From: Sedimentitalea xiamensis
Lineage (GTDB): Bacteria; Pseudomonadota; Alphaproteobacteria; Rhodobacterales; Rhodobacteraceae
DNA: 64,000 nt
Reading direction: 5' to 3'
NCBI RefSeq assembly: GCF_030164465.1
Contig: NZ_JASNJE010000012.1
Coordinates: 49,386 to 113,385, forward strand
Under the pieces are notes generated by a model. It saw nothing but the letters and a program-made list of their open reading frames with translations, ran no database searches and was not told where the DNA came from. The position numbers were made by a program, and so were the translations under genes. This document shows, in pieces, positions 1 to 9,814 of this stretch (its first letter is position 1; the number at the start of each line of letters is the position of its first letter).

Positions 1-540
1 CGGCTGGTAGAGCGCGGCGCCGTTGCGTTCCGGCAGGAACTGGTGCTTCTTCAGCTGGGTTTCCAGCTGCCCGAGCGTGTAGGGCCTGCCGTAGCCAAAC
101 GGTGTCCGGTCGCTGCGCGACCACAATCCGGCCCGGTTCGGAACGATGAACATCGCCTTGCCGCCGGGACCGAGGACGCGCCAGCATTCGTCCAGCAGGC
201 GCGAGGGGCGTTCGGAGGTCTCGAGCCCGTGCATCACCACCAGTTTGTCCACATGACCGGTTTCGATCGGCCAGAGCGTTTCCTCGGACAGGACCGAGAC
301 ATTGGGCAGAGCCGGCGGCCAAGGCATGACGCCCTGCGGCGCGGGCATCAACGCGATCACCCGGCGCGCATCCGCAATATAGGGCCGCAGCAGCGGAACC
401 GCGAATCCGAACCCGAGCACTGTCTGCCCCTTGGCCTCGGGCCAAAGCGCGATCAGGCGTCCCCGCACAGAGGCCTGCGCCGCGCGTCCAAGCGTGCTGC
501 GGTAGTAGAAGTTCCTCAGATCCTGCACATCAAGATGCAT
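1..540 (-). CDS. Class I SAM-dependent methyltransferase, C-terminus cut off by the window edge
   Basis: Read on the minus strand, the ATG at 540 opens a frame that runs 180 codons to the window edge without a stop. The N-terminal half has a degenerate nucleotide-binding region ([15 protein letters not shown], then [10 protein letters not shown]). It is followed by [11 protein letters not shown] and [20 protein letters not shown], the typical later motifs of the Methyltransf_11-like fold. The substrate cannot be told. The gene is divergent from gloB, with 61 bp between the two starts. Family-level assignment is fairly safe; a specific function is not. Confidence 0.75.
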   Translation of the reverse strand, partial: MHLDVQDLRNFYYRSTLGRAAQASVRGRLIALWPEAKGQTVLGFGFAVPLLRPYIADARRVIALMPAPQGVMPWPPALPNVSVLSEETLWPIETGHVDKLVVMHGLETSERPSRLLDECWRVLGPGGKAMFIVPNRAGLWSRSDRTPFGYGRPYTLGQLETQLKKHQFLPERNGAALYQP

Positions 541-601
541 TGCGGGTGCCCGTCTGATCGGCCAAGCTGCCGACAATGTAACAACGAAAGGGCGAAAGAC
601 C

Positions 602-1369
602 ATGCCTATCGAGATCGTGACGATCCCCTGTCTCAACGACAACTACGCCTTTCTGGCGCATGATCCGGCCAGCGGAGACACCGCGCTGGTGGACGTTCCG
701 GAAGCGGCGCCGATCCTTGCGGCGCTCGGGGAGCGGGGCTGGACGCTGAGCCATGTTTTCCTGACGCATCATCATGCCGATCACGTGCAGGGCCTGAAGG
801 AAGTCCTGTCGCAGCACCGCGCCAATGTCGTTGGGGCGGCGGCGGATGCCCACCGCCTGCCGAAGCTCGATATTGCCGTGGCCGAAGGCGACACCGTGCA
901 TGTGGGCAAGGAAGTCGGACATGTGATGGACGTCTCGGGGCATACGGTCGGGCATGTCGCTTACCACTTCCCGGACAGTGCGGCGGTCTTCACAGCCGAC
1001 AGCCTGATGGCCCTGGGCTGCGGGCGTCTGTTCGAAGGCACCGCGCCGCAGATGTGGGCGTCCCTGGGCAAGCTCGCGGCCTTGCCTGACGAAACCCTCG
1101 TCTATTCCGGCCATGAATACACAAGGGCCAACGGCGCATTCGCCCTGACCATTGAACCGGACAATCCGGACCTTATATCCAGGGTCCGCGACATCGCGGC
1201 GGCGCGATCCAGGGGCGAACCGACGGTGCCGTCTTCCCTGGCTCTCGAAAAGGCCACCAACCCCTTTCTGCGTGCGACGGTGCCTGCGGTTCAGGCGAAT
1301 GTCGGGCTTTCGGGGGCCGACCCGGTCGAGGTCTTTGCCGAGATCCGTGCCCGCAAGGACCGGTTTTGA
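602..1369 (+). CDS. gloB: Hydroxyacylglutathione hydrolase (glyoxalase II)
   Basis: A 255-residue metallo-beta-lactamase-fold enzyme that hydrolyses S-lactoylglutathione to D-lactate and glutathione, the second step of methylglyoxal detoxification. The binuclear metal motif THHHADH is at residues 55-61. Further metal ligands are visible in [12 protein letters not shown] and in YSGHEYT near residue 170. The C-terminal half has the NPFLR sequence typical of glyoxalase II. Length and start (a weak GAAAGGGCGAAAGACC region precedes ATG 602) fit the family. It is divergent from the methyltransferase and upstream of clpA. Confidence 0.93.
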   Translation: MPIEIVTIPCLNDNYAFLAHDPASGDTALVDVPEAAPILAALGERGWTLSHVFLTHHHADHVQGLKEVLSQHRANVVGAAADAHRLPKLDIAVAEGDTVHVGKEVGHVMDVSGHTVGHVAYHFPDSAAVFTADSLMALGCGRLFEGTAPQMWASLGKLAALPDETLVYSGHEYTRANGAFALTIEPDNPDLISRVRDIAAARSRGEPTVPSSLALEKATNPFLRATVPAVQANVGLSGADPVEVFAEIRARKDRF

Positions 1370-1543
1370 TGCCGGATTTCTGCGCGTCAAGGTGACGAGT
1401 GCACTTTTTGTGACCATAAATCGAAATAAAAAACTTGAAGCCGGGGCGTGATCAACCAAACTCTAATACTATGAGGACATGGTTGGTTCAGGAACGCAGC
1501 AAAGATTTGCGTCCCACCCGACCCAGACAAGAGGAGCACGCCC

Positions 1544-3865
1544 GTGCCTTCATTCTCGAGCACACTTGAACAGGCCATCCACGCCGCGCTCGCGCTGGCG
1601 AATGAACGGCGCCACGAATTCGCTACGCTGGAACATCTGCTGCTGGCCTTGCTGGACGAACCGGACGCGATCCGGGTGATGAAGGCGTGCAGCGTCGATC
1701 TTGGCGAATTGCGCAGCACACTGGTCGAATTCGTGGACGAGGACCTGTCCAACCTCGTGACCGATATCGACGGGTCGGAAGCGGTTCCGACCGCCGCGTT
1801 CCAGCGGGTGATCCAGCGTGCCGCGATTCATGTGCAGTCTTCGGGACGCACCGAAGTCACCGGCGCCAACGTGCTGGTAGCCATTTTCGCCGAACGTGAA
1901 AGCAACGCGGCCTATTTCCTGCAGGAACAGGAAATGACGCGCTACGATGCGGTCAATTTCATCGCGCACGGGGTGGCCAAGGATCCGGCGTTCGGGGAAT
2001 CGCGCCCGGTGAGCGGCGCGCCCGAGGCGGAAGAAGAACCCCAGGGCGTGACCGAGGGCGAAAAGAAGGAAAGCGCCCTTGCCAAGTATTGCGTCGACCT
2101 GAACGCGAAATCGCGCGAAGGCGACATCGACCCCCTGATCGGCCGCGATCAGGAAGTGGAGCGGTGCATCCAGGTTCTGTGCCGCCGGCGCAAGAACAAT
2201 CCGCTGCTCGTCGGCGATCCGGGGGTCGGCAAGACCGCCATTGCAGAAGGGCTGGCGCGCAAGATCGTTGCCGGTGAAACGCCCGAGGTCCTGTCCAGGA
2301 CGACGATCTATTCGCTGGACATGGGGGCCTTGCTGGCCGGAACCCGGTATCGCGGCGATTTCGAAGAACGGCTCAAGGCGGTCGTCACCGAACTCGAGGC
2401 GCACAAGGATGCGGTGCTTTTCATCGACGAAATTCATACGGTGATCGGCGCTGGGGCGACCTCCGGTGGGGCGATGGACGCCTCCAACCTGCTGAAGCCC
2501 GCGCTTCAGGGCGGCAAGCTGCGCACCATGGGGTCCACCACCTACAAGGAATTCCGCCAGCATTTCGAAAAGGACCGCGCACTGAGCCGCCGGTTCCAGA
2601 AAATCGACATCAACGAACCGTCGATCGAGGATTCCGTCAAGATCCTCAAGGGCCTGAAGCCCTATTTCGAGGAGCATCACGGCGTCAAATACACTGCGGA
2701 CGCGATCAAGACCGCCGTGGAACTGGCGGCGCGCTACATCAATGACCGCAAGCTGCCGGACAGCGCCATCGACGTGATCGACGAAGCGGGCGCCGCCCAG
2801 CATCTGGTCGTCGCTGCGAAACGGCGCAAGACCATCGGCACCAAGGAAGTCGAAGCCGTGGTGGCCAAGATCGCCCGTATTCCGCCCAAGAACGTCAGCA
2901 AGGACGACGCCGAGGTTCTCAAGGATCTCGAAGGGTCGCTCAAGCGCGTCGTCTTCGGTCAGGATGCAGCCATCGAAGCCTTGTCGAGCGCGATCAAGCT
3001 GTCGCGGGCCGGGCTGCGCGAACCCGAAAAGCCGATCGGGAATTATCTCTTCGCCGGTCCGACAGGCGTCGGCAAGACCGAGGTGGCGAAACAGTTGGCG
3101 GATACGCTGGGCGTCGAACTGCTGCGCTTTGACATGTCGGAATACATGGAAAAACATGCGGTATCCCGCCTGATCGGCGCGCCTCCGGGCTATGTCGGAT
3201 TCGACCAGGGCGGCATGCTGACAGACGGTGTGGACCAGCATCCGCATTGCGTCCTGTTGCTGGACGAAATCGAAAAGGCGCATCCCGACGTCTACAACAT
3301 CCTACTTCAGGTGATGGATCACGGAGAACTGACGGATCACAACGGGCGCACGGTCAGCTTCCGCAACGTGGTGCTGATCATGACATCCAACGCGGGGGCG
3401 CAGGAACAGGCGCAATCGGCGATCGGTTTCGGCCGGGATCGCCGCGAGGGCGAGGATACCGCAGCCATCGAGCGCACATTCACGCCCGAATTCCGCAACC
3501 GTCTGGACGCGGTGATTTCCTTTGCGCCGCTGCCGAAATCCGTCATTCTTCAGGTGGTGGAAAAGTTCGTTCTGCAACTGGAAGCGCAGCTGATGGACCG
3601 CAACGTGACCATCGAACTGACCAAGGCCGCAGCGGAATGGCTGGCGGATAAGGGATACGACGACAAGATGGGAGCCCGCCCCCTCGGCCGCGTGATCCAG
3701 GAACACATCAAGAAACCCCTGGCCGAAGAACTTCTGTTCGGAAAGCTGGCCAAGGGTGGCGTCGTCAAGGTCGGCATGAAGGACGGCAAACTGGATCTTC
3801 GGATCGAGGGGCCGGACAAGCCGCGCCTGTCGGGAAACAAGCCGCCTCTGTTGACTGCGGACTGA
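1544..3865 (+). CDS. clpA: ATP-dependent Clp protease ATP-binding subunit ClpA
   Basis: A 773-residue class I AAA+ unfoldase that feeds substrates to ClpP. Two Clp_N repeats occupy residues 1 to about 140. The first AAA module has Walker A GDPGVGKT near residue 225 and Walker [10 protein letters not shown] near 292. The second has Walker [10 protein letters not shown] near 505 and Walker [13 protein letters not shown] near 570, followed by the D2-small domain. There is no long middle coiled coil, so this is ClpA and not ClpB. The adaptor gene clpS, often upstream of clpA, is not visible here. The M23 peptidase gene follows with a 1-base overlap. Confidence 0.96.
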   Translation: MPSFSSTLEQAIHAALALANERRHEFATLEHLLLALLDEPDAIRVMKACSVDLGELRSTLVEFVDEDLSNLVTDIDGSEAVPTAAFQRVIQRAAIHVQSSGRTEVTGANVLVAIFAERESNAAYFLQEQEMTRYDAVNFIAHGVAKDPAFGESRPVSGAPEAEEEPQGVTEGEKKESALAKYCVDLNAKSREGDIDPLIGRDQEVERCIQVLCRRRKNNPLLVGDPGVGKTAIAEGLARKIVAGETPEVLSRTTIYSLDMGALLAGTRYRGDFEERLKAVVTELEAHKDAVLFIDEIHTVIGAGATSGGAMDASNLLKPALQGGKLRTMGSTTYKEFRQHFEKDRALSRRFQKIDINEPSIEDSVKILKGLKPYFEEHHGVKYTADAIKTAVELAARYINDRKLPDSAIDVIDEAGAAQHLVVAAKRRKTIGTKEVEAVVAKIARIPPKNVSKDDAEVLKDLEGSLKRVVFGQDAAIEALSSAIKLSRAGLREPEKPIGNYLFAGPTGVGKTEVAKQLADTLGVELLRFDMSEYMEKHAVSRLIGAPPGYVGFDQGGMLTDGVDQHPHCVLLLDEIEKAHPDVYNILLQVMDHGELTDHNGRTVSFRNVVLIMTSNAGAQEQAQSAIGFGRDRREGEDTAAIERTFTPEFRNRLDAVISFAPLPKSVILQVVEKFVLQLEAQLMDRNVTIELTKAAAEWLADKGYDDKMGARPLGRVIQEHIKKPLAEELLFGKLAKGGVVKVGMKDGKLDLRIEGPDKPRLSGNKPPLLTAD

Positions 3866-4827
3866 TGCGGGCGGCGTTGGCCGCTGTGATCCTGTCGCTC
3901 GCCGCGCCCGTCGCGGCGGGCGATTTCGTTCTGGACCTGCCGATTGGCTGCGATCTGGGCGAAACCTGCCACATACAACATTTCGTCGATCGCGATCCCG
4001 GCAAGGGAGCGATGGATTTCCGGTGCGGGCATATGACCTATGACGGTCACAAGGGAACGGATTTCGCACTCGCGACTCTCGCGGACATGCGCCGGGGCGT
4101 CGACATTCTGACCGCCGCGCCGGGTGTCGTGACCGCCCAGCGCGACGGGATGCCCGACATGGCGTTCGACGACGGCAATGCGGCACAGGTCGAGGGAAGG
4201 GAATGCGGCAACGGAGTCGTGATCGAACACGAGGGCGGATGGGAAACGCAATATTGCCACATGAAATCCGGCTCGATCGCCGTGTCCGAGGGGGACAGGC
4301 TCTCCGCCGGCGCCGTGCTCGGGCAAGTGGGGCTGAGCGGCAAGACGACCTTTCCGCACCTGCACCTGTCCGTTCGCCGCGAAGCGGCCGTGATTGATCC
4401 TTTCGATGTCGATCCGGCAGGGAACTGCGGCTACAACCCCCTGTCGATCTGGCGCGAGACGCCGCCTTACCGGGCGGGCGGTCTGATCGGCGCGGGATTC
4501 GCCGATGGCGTGCCAACCTATGATGCAATTCGCGACGGTTCTGTCCCCGAGACCGATCTGACGCGCGATTCAGCGGTGCTGGTTCTGTTCGGATTTGCCT
4601 ATGGCGGGCGAGAAGGTGACGAAATGCGCCTGATCCTGACCGGCCCGGAGGGCGAGATCCTGTCTCATGCCGAACGGCTGGACAGGGCGCAGGCGCAGTT
4701 CTTCCGCGCCGCCGGCAAACGCAGGCCCGCCGCCGGGTGGCCCGCCGGACCTTACGAGGGCCTCGTGATCCTGCTGCGCGACGATGTGGAGCTGGACAGA
4801 AAACCGATCCGGATCAGGGTCGATTGA
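3865..4827 (+). CDS. M23-family metallopeptidase, exported
   Basis: 320 residues with an N-terminal signal peptide ([20 protein letters not shown]). The LytM/lysostaphin zinc motif is complete: H62 and D66 in GHKGTDFA, and HLH at residues 165-167. About 130 residues follow the peptidase domain and are not recognised. The family cleaves peptidoglycan cross-links or activates amidases in the periplasm. ATG 3865 shares its A with the clpA stop, which suggests translational coupling, though a functional link to ClpA is not established. Four cysteines may form disulfides. Confidence 0.88.
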   Translation: MRAALAAVILSLAAPVAAGDFVLDLPIGCDLGETCHIQHFVDRDPGKGAMDFRCGHMTYDGHKGTDFALATLADMRRGVDILTAAPGVVTAQRDGMPDMAFDDGNAAQVEGRECGNGVVIEHEGGWETQYCHMKSGSIAVSEGDRLSAGAVLGQVGLSGKTTFPHLHLSVRREAAVIDPFDVDPAGNCGYNPLSIWRETPPYRAGGLIGAGFADGVPTYDAIRDGSVPETDLTRDSAVLVLFGFAYGGREGDEMRLILTGPEGEILSHAERLDRAQAQFFRAAGKRRPAAGWPAGPYEGLVILLRDDVELDRKPIRIRVD

Positions 4828-4833
4828 CCCTCA

Positions 4834-6960
4834 TCATTTCTCGGTCAGTTTCAGTTCGATACGCCGGTTCTGCGCTCGGGCTTCGGCGGTGTCCGCGGGA
4901 TCGACCGGCTGATACTGGCCAAAACCGTTGGCCGACAGGCGGTCCGGAGGGATGCCGAGGAAATCGACCATGTAGCGTACCACCGACAATGCGCGCCCCT
5001 GGCTGAGTTCCCAGTTGTCCCGGTATCGTCCGGAGCTGATCAGCGGAATGTCGTCGGTGTGACCGTCGACCCGGATCACCCAGTCGATTTCGGGCGGTAT
5101 GTCCCGCGCGACACCGCGCAGGATGCTGGCCACCTTGGCGATCTCCGCCTCGCCTTCGGGCGACAGATCGGCGCGGCCCGGCGGAAACAGCACTTCGGAG
5201 GAAAAGACGAATCGGTCGCCTTCGATCCGCACCCCTTCCTGGTTACCCAGAAGGTCGCGCAACCGCCCGAAGAATTCCGATCGATACCGTTCCAGATCCT
5301 GCGCCTGCGCCGCCAGATCCCGCGTTTCCGCTTCGAGCGCCTCGGCCTTGGCTTCCAGTGCGCGGGCCTCTTCCTCCAGCCGTTTGCGTTCGGCCTCTTC
5401 CAGCAGACGCCGTTTGCGTTCTTCCGACGCGGCCCGTGCAAGGGCCGCGTTGAGATCGGACCCCAGGGTTTCCAACTGCACCTTGGCGGCGGCATCGCGT
5501 TCCTTGAAATCATCCAGCAGCGCCTGCAATCCGCCCAGTTGCGTGCGAAGAGCCGCGACCTGTTGGTTGAGCAAAGCCGTCTGGCGCTGCGCCTGTTCGG
5601 AAATCCGTTCCTCTTCGGACAGGCTCGCCCGCGCCTGCGCCAGCAGCGCGGCCCGTTGCTCGGCCAGCGTCGCTGTGTCTTCGGCCCTGGTTTCGGCATC
5701 CTGTTGCGCCGCAAGGGCGGCCGCCAGCCGGGCCTGCAGCACCTCGCGGTCTGTGGCCTTGACCTGCGCCCGTTCCAGCGACTCGAGCGCCGCGAGCAGC
5801 CGCGCTTCGACCGCGGCGCGGTCCAGTTCCGTCTGGTCGGCGTCGGACACCGCCGCGGCCAGGTCGGCCTGCGCCCTGGCCAAATCGGCTTCCAGTTGCC
5901 GGCGCGCGGATTCGGCTTGCGACAATTGCGCCGCGAGATCGGTTTCGGTCGCTTTCCCGTCGGCGCGGGCCTTGTCCAGTTCGGTCTGAAGCCGGGCGAG
6001 GGCGCGATCGTTTTCGGCCTGCGACGCCTCCATCTGCGTCAGCACGCGGGTCAGCCTGTCGACCAGGGCGTCGCGTTCGCCGGCTTCGCTGCGCGCCGCC
6101 GCGATCCGGGCCAGCGCGTCCGTCAACTTGCCGTCCAGCGTCTCGCGGGCCGCCTCCGCGGCGGCGAGCAGCGTCAGCGTATCCTCGGCCTCCTTGCGCT
6201 GACGTTCCAGTTCCAGCGTCATGGCGGTCAGTTCCGTGTCCGCGTCGCGCAACCGGTCCCGCAGCGCTTCGGCGGCGGCCGCTTCGGCGAGCCGTCCGGC
6301 TTCTTCGGCGTCCAGTTCCTGTTCGAGTGATGCGATGGTTTCAGACGTCTCGGCCGCGTCCCGCCGCAGATCGGCGACCAGCGCTTGCAGGGCCTCGCGC
6401 CGCGCCGCGGCCAGCCGTGCGGCTTCGGCCTGGGCATCGATCTCGCTCCGGCTTTCGGTGAGCGCGAGACGGAGCGCCTCCTGATCCGATATCAGCCGGT
6501 CGCGTTCAGCAGAGAGCGACGCGATATCCTCCCGCGCCTTGGTCCGGTCGGTCAACAGCCCCGCGACCTGAGCTTCAAAATCCGTGATCCGCTCCCGAGC
6601 CGCCGCCAGAGCCGTGGCCTGCTGGTCCCGCTGCGTCGTCAGGGTCGCGATGACGTTCGCCTGATCGGCCAGATCGTCTTGCGCTTGTGCAAGGGTCGCA
6701 TTCAGGGCGCCCATCCGGGCTTCGAGTTGTGCGGATTTGCGTTCTTCGAGACCAAGCGCGCTGGCCAGCGCGCTGACTTCGGAGGACAGCGCGTCCAGTT
6801 CGCTTTCCTGGCCCGAAATGGTTTCGCGCAGCACGAACTGAACCACCATGAAGATGGTGAGCAGGAACATCAGAACCAGCAGGAGCCCGGTCATGGCGTC
6901 CACGAAACCGGGCCAGATCGAGGCCTGGAACCGGGCTCCTGTGCGACGGGACAGGGCCAT
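4834..6960 (-). CDS. MotB-like OmpA-family protein with a very long coiled coil
   Basis: 708 residues. One transmembrane helix lies at about 19-41, preceded by WPGFVDAMTG with an acidic residue (D21) where MotB/ExbD-like proteins carry the proton-binding aspartate. Residues about 50-545 are almost continuous Ala/Glu/Arg/Leu-rich heptads. The last 130 residues are an OmpA/MotB peptidoglycan-binding domain (VDGHTDDIPL, NWELSQGRALSVVRYM, NRRIELKL). It lies three bases downstream of a MotA/TolQ-like gene, so the two probably form a proton-driven inner-membrane complex reaching the cell wall. No flagellar genes are nearby, so it is probably not a flagellar stator. Confidence 0.85.
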   Translation of the reverse strand: MALSRRTGARFQASIWPGFVDAMTGLLLVLMFLLTIFMVVQFVLRETISGQESELDALSSEVSALASALGLEERKSAQLEARMGALNATLAQAQDDLADQANVIATLTTQRDQQATALAAARERITDFEAQVAGLLTDRTKAREDIASLSAERDRLISDQEALRLALTESRSEIDAQAEAARLAAARREALQALVADLRRDAAETSETIASLEQELDAEEAGRLAEAAAAEALRDRLRDADTELTAMTLELERQRKEAEDTLTLLAAAEAARETLDGKLTDALARIAAARSEAGERDALVDRLTRVLTQMEASQAENDRALARLQTELDKARADGKATETDLAAQLSQAESARRQLEADLARAQADLAAAVSDADQTELDRAAVEARLLAALESLERAQVKATDREVLQARLAAALAAQQDAETRAEDTATLAEQRAALLAQARASLSEEERISEQAQRQTALLNQQVAALRTQLGGLQALLDDFKERDAAAKVQLETLGSDLNAALARAASEERKRRLLEEAERKRLEEEARALEAKAEALEAETRDLAAQAQDLERYRSEFFGRLRDLLGNQEGVRIEGDRFVFSSEVLFPPGRADLSPEGEAEIAKVASILRGVARDIPPEIDWVIRVDGHTDDIPLISSGRYRDNWELSQGRALSVVRYMVDFLGIPPDRLSANGFGQYQPVDPADTAEARAQNRRIELKLTEK

Positions 6961-6963
6961 GGC

Positions 6964-8145
6964 CTAGGTCTCGCCCGCGTCCGTGGGCCGCGCGGCGCCG
7001 CGGGGGCGGGCCAGCGCCCGCACCAGCAGGTCGATGTCCTTGCGCAGTTCGGCCATGCTTTCCTGCCGCCCGGCGGACATCTCTTCGAGGATCCGCAGCA
7101 TCTGCACGTCGATGGACCGCAGGCGCATCCGGCTTTCCGCGTCGATCCCGTCGCCGCTGCCGTGCGACCGAAGCGCCTCGATCAGCGTTTCCTGACCCAA
7201 GGCCACGCGATCCAGCGCGGCGGCGGTGCTTTCGGACTGTTCGGCGCGCCGGTTCATGTCCCGGATCGCGTCGACCAGGTTGCCCAGCTTGTGATCGACC
7301 GAGGCGCGGCTTTCATCGGACAGGGCGAACATCTGGTGCAGGGAATCCATCTGCTCGGCCATGTGGTCCATGACGCGGGACATGGCGTCGGCCTCGGAAG
7401 CGCCGTCCTCGCCCGACGAAAACCCGACCCGCGTGATCGACGACAGCCATTCTTCGAGTTCGCGGTAGAACCGGTTCTGTCCGTGTCCGGCGAACAGTTC
7501 CAGCAGCCCCACGATCAGCGATCCTGCCAGTCCCAGCAGAGAAGATGCGAAGGCGACCCCCATGCCGCCAAGTTGCGCTTCGAGTCCGGTCATCAGGCGA
7601 TTGAACACCGCGATGCTTTCTTCGCCTTCCTGCGGCGCGAGGCTGCGGATCGTGTCCACCACGGCCGGGACGGTGGTGGCCAGCCCGTAGAACGTGCCCA
7701 GAAGCCCGAGAAAGATCAGAAGGTTGACGATATACCGCGTGATGTCGCGCTCTTCGTCGATCCGGGTCGCAACCGAATCCAGGATCGACCGGGTGGACGA
7801 GGAACTGAGCTGCATCCGCGCCCCGCGGGAGCGCAACAGCGAAGCCAGGGGCGCGAGAAGCTGCGGCGGGCTGACTTCGCTGTCCGCTTCGCCCAGGGCA
7901 AAGCGTTCGATCCACCGGACCGATCCGATCAGCTGAATGACCTGGTAGAAGGTGGCCAGCACGCCGATGACGAAGACGAAAAGGATGAACCCGTTGAGAT
8001 AGGGGTTCGCTTCGAACACGGGCAGCACCCGGGGCAGGGCGACGAAAACGCCAAAGCCGGACAGGCCGAGCGCTGTCAGCATCATCAGGATCTGACGCAC
8101 CGGCTGGCTGAAATGTGGCGTGGGTTCGCGGTCTGGCTTCGCCAT
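6964..8145 (-). CDS. MotA/TolQ/ExbB-type proton channel protein
   Basis: 393 residues with predicted membrane helices at about 18-37, 52-72, 138-157 and 195-217. The last two contain the conserved family regions FLGLLGTFYGLATTVPAV and LGGMGVAFASSLLGLAGS. A cytoplasmic tail of about 170 residues follows (helical, charged, with DGASEADAMSRV and RVALGQETLIEAL). It is the first gene of a two-gene operon with the MotB-like protein, with a 3-base gap. Family and partner are clear from sequence and context. The work done by the motor is unknown. Confidence 0.87.
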   Translation of the reverse strand: MAKPDREPTPHFSQPVRQILMMLTALGLSGFGVFVALPRVLPVFEANPYLNGFILFVFVIGVLATFYQVIQLIGSVRWIERFALGEADSEVSPPQLLAPLASLLRSRGARMQLSSSSTRSILDSVATRIDEERDITRYIVNLLIFLGLLGTFYGLATTVPAVVDTIRSLAPQEGEESIAVFNRLMTGLEAQLGGMGVAFASSLLGLAGSLIVGLLELFAGHGQNRFYRELEEWLSSITRVGFSSGEDGASEADAMSRVMDHMAEQMDSLHQMFALSDESRASVDHKLGNLVDAIRDMNRRAEQSESTAAALDRVALGQETLIEALRSHGSGDGIDAESRMRLRSIDVQMLRILEEMSAGRQESMAELRKDIDLLVRALARPRGAARPTDAGET

Positions 8146-8215
8146 GCGCCTTGGTCCTGACGGTTTTCTGCTCTTTTCGGGACTCTACAGAATAATCACA
8201 GGCTGCGCCAAGGCT

Positions 8216-8746
8216 TTATGCTGTCAGCGCACGGACCCGCGCGGCGAGCCAATCGAGATCGGGATCGTTCAGATTCATTTCCGCCAGATGGTCCGTCGTG
8301 TTGAAGAGGTATTCGGTGTTCGGGCCGCGCCCGCCGACCGCGCGGGCGATGATCCGCGCCTGTTCCTCAAGCGGGAGACCGCCGCAATACTGGCCGTGGT
8401 TCCGATCTATCACATAGGTCACGGCGGTCACGGACTCGCCGCTGTCGAGGGTCACGGACAGGTTCTTTTCCAGGTAGGCCGATGAAATCAGCTCGCGTTC
8501 GCGCAGGTAGTCCAGGGTCGGTTCTTCCTGACCTTCGGCGACGGCCAGCGCCAGCCCGCGACAGCTTGCGCCCGCGACCTCGTCCAGGGCCAGGACAAGT
8601 CCGGGATCGGTCTCCGTGCCGCGGTGATGGATCGAGCGCATGCAGAAGGACCGGGCGTAATGCGGCAAGGTGGCCAGGGCAGTTTGCGCCACCTGGAATC
8701 CGGGATTCCACAGAAGCGATCCATATCCGAATACCCACATCGTCAT
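8216..8746 (-). CDS. Gamma-glutamylcyclotransferase, ChaC type
   Basis: 176 residues. The N-terminal WVFGYGSLLWNPGF is the signature loop of the ChaC family, which converts glutathione to 5-oxoproline and Cys-Gly. The later EREL and YVIDR segments also fit, and the length matches bacterial ChaC proteins. With gloB it is the second glutathione-consuming enzyme in this part of the window, although they are not in one operon. The start at 8746 gives MTMWVFGYGS; a shorter start at the second Met is possible. Confidence 0.88.
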   Translation of the reverse strand: MTMWVFGYGSLLWNPGFQVAQTALATLPHYARSFCMRSIHHRGTETDPGLVLALDEVAGASCRGLALAVAEGQEEPTLDYLRERELISSAYLEKNLSVTLDSGESVTAVTYVIDRNHGQYCGGLPLEEQARIIARAVGGRGPNTEYLFNTTDHLAEMNLNDPDLDWLAARVRALTA

Positions 8747-8812
8747 AGTGCTGGTCCTTGTTGATTTCGCCCTATAAACAGCAAAGCGTTGTCCGCGAAA
8801 AGGGGTCGGAAC

Positions 8813-9814
8813 ATGATCCGCCTGTTGAAAATCTGCATTGGTCTCGGTCTCGTCTGGTCAGCCTACTGGTATGGCTCCGGATTCCTGGTGCGCCAGGGCG
8901 TGGCGAGGTGGTTCGATCAGCAGGCGGCCCTGGGCTGGCAGGCGGACTTTGTCGATATCTCGACCAGCGGCTTTCCCTTGCGCCATGTCACGACGCTGAC
9001 CAACCCGGCGCTGGCGGACCCGGCGAACGGGACGGCCTGGCAGGCCGACTGGCTGGTCATGGACAATCCGGCGATATGGCCGGGTCATCAGACCCTGCTG
9101 TTCCCGCCCACGGTGCAGCGCCTGTCCTATCTGGACCAGACCGTCGAGCTCATGGCCGAGGACATGACCGCCGATTTCCACCTGAAACCGGGAACCGACC
9201 TGCAGGTGGAACGCATGGCGCTGACCGCCGGCGTGTGGTCCGTTCACGCCCAGGGCACGGACGTGCTGGGCGGCCAGGAACTGATCCTGTCGATGCAGGA
9301 AACCGACGGGCCAGCGACCTATCACTTTACGGTTGCGGTGCCGCAGTTCGTCCCGGATGAACGGTTGCGGGGCGCACCGGGCGCCGCATCGGCTTTGCCG
9401 GCCAGCTTTCAGACGCTGGAACTGGACATGAAGGTCGGGTTCGACCGGCCCTGGGACCGGCGCGCGCTGGAAGAGCGCCGTCCACAGCCAACGTCCATCG
9501 ATCTGCGGCTGGCGCGGGCGGAATGGGGGCCGCTCAGCCTGTTCGCGGCTGGCCAGTTGACCGTCGATGCCGGCGGTGTGCCGACGGGGACAGTGACGCT
9601 CAAGGCCGAGAACTGGCGCGACATGCTCGCCATTGCGCAACAGTCCGGGACGATCCCGGACATCGCGGTGGAGCCGACGGCGAAGATCCTGAACCTGCTG
9701 TCGCGGGTCAGCGGCAACCCGGACACGCTGGACGTGGAACTGACCCTGCGCGACGGGAAGATGTCGATGGGGTTCCTGCCGCTCGGGCCGGCCCCCTACA
9801 TCTACCTGCGCTAG
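8813..9814 (+). CDS. DUF2125-domain protein, envelope-associated
   Basis: 333 residues starting MIRLLKICIGLGLVWSAYWY, an N-terminal membrane anchor or uncleaved signal. The following all-beta-looking region (WFDQQAALGWQADFVDISTSGFP) is the hallmark of alphaproteobacterial DUF2125. ATG 8813 is preferred over an in-frame TTG at 8789 because AGGGGTCGGA lies just before it. Function is unknown. Repeated beta segments recall AsmA-like envelope proteins, which is inference only. It ends head-on with the extensin-like gene; the two stop codons share the bases CTAG. Confidence 0.8.
   Translation: MIRLLKICIGLGLVWSAYWYGSGFLVRQGVARWFDQQAALGWQADFVDISTSGFPLRHVTTLTNPALADPANGTAWQADWLVMDNPAIWPGHQTLLFPPTVQRLSYLDQTVELMAEDMTADFHLKPGTDLQVERMALTAGVWSVHAQGTDVLGGQELILSMQETDGPATYHFTVAVPQFVPDERLRGAPGAASALPASFQTLELDMKVGFDRPWDRRALEERRPQPTSIDLRLARAEWGPLSLFAAGQLTVDAGGVPTGTVTLKAENWRDMLAIAQQSGTIPDIAVEPTAKILNLLSRVSGNPDTLDVELTLRDGKMSMGFLPLGPAPYIYLR

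Noticed and set aside
1550..3283. Long open frame antisense to clpA (577 codons).
   Set aside because: It mirrors the clpA codon pattern in GC-rich DNA and has the Arg/Gln/Asp-rich composition of a shadow frame; clpA itself is unmistakable.
5059..6330. 423-codon plus-strand frame over the MotB-like gene.
   Set aside because: It is the complement of the repetitive coiled-coil codons and therefore open by composition; no motif or ribosome site.
4834..8145. Possible Zorya (ZorA/ZorB) anti-phage module, because of a MotA-like and a MotB-like gene together.
   Set aside because: In Zorya the long tail is on ZorA and the pair is joined by ZorC/ZorD or ZorE. Here the coiled coil is on the MotB-like protein and the neighbours are a ChaC enzyme and an M23 peptidase.
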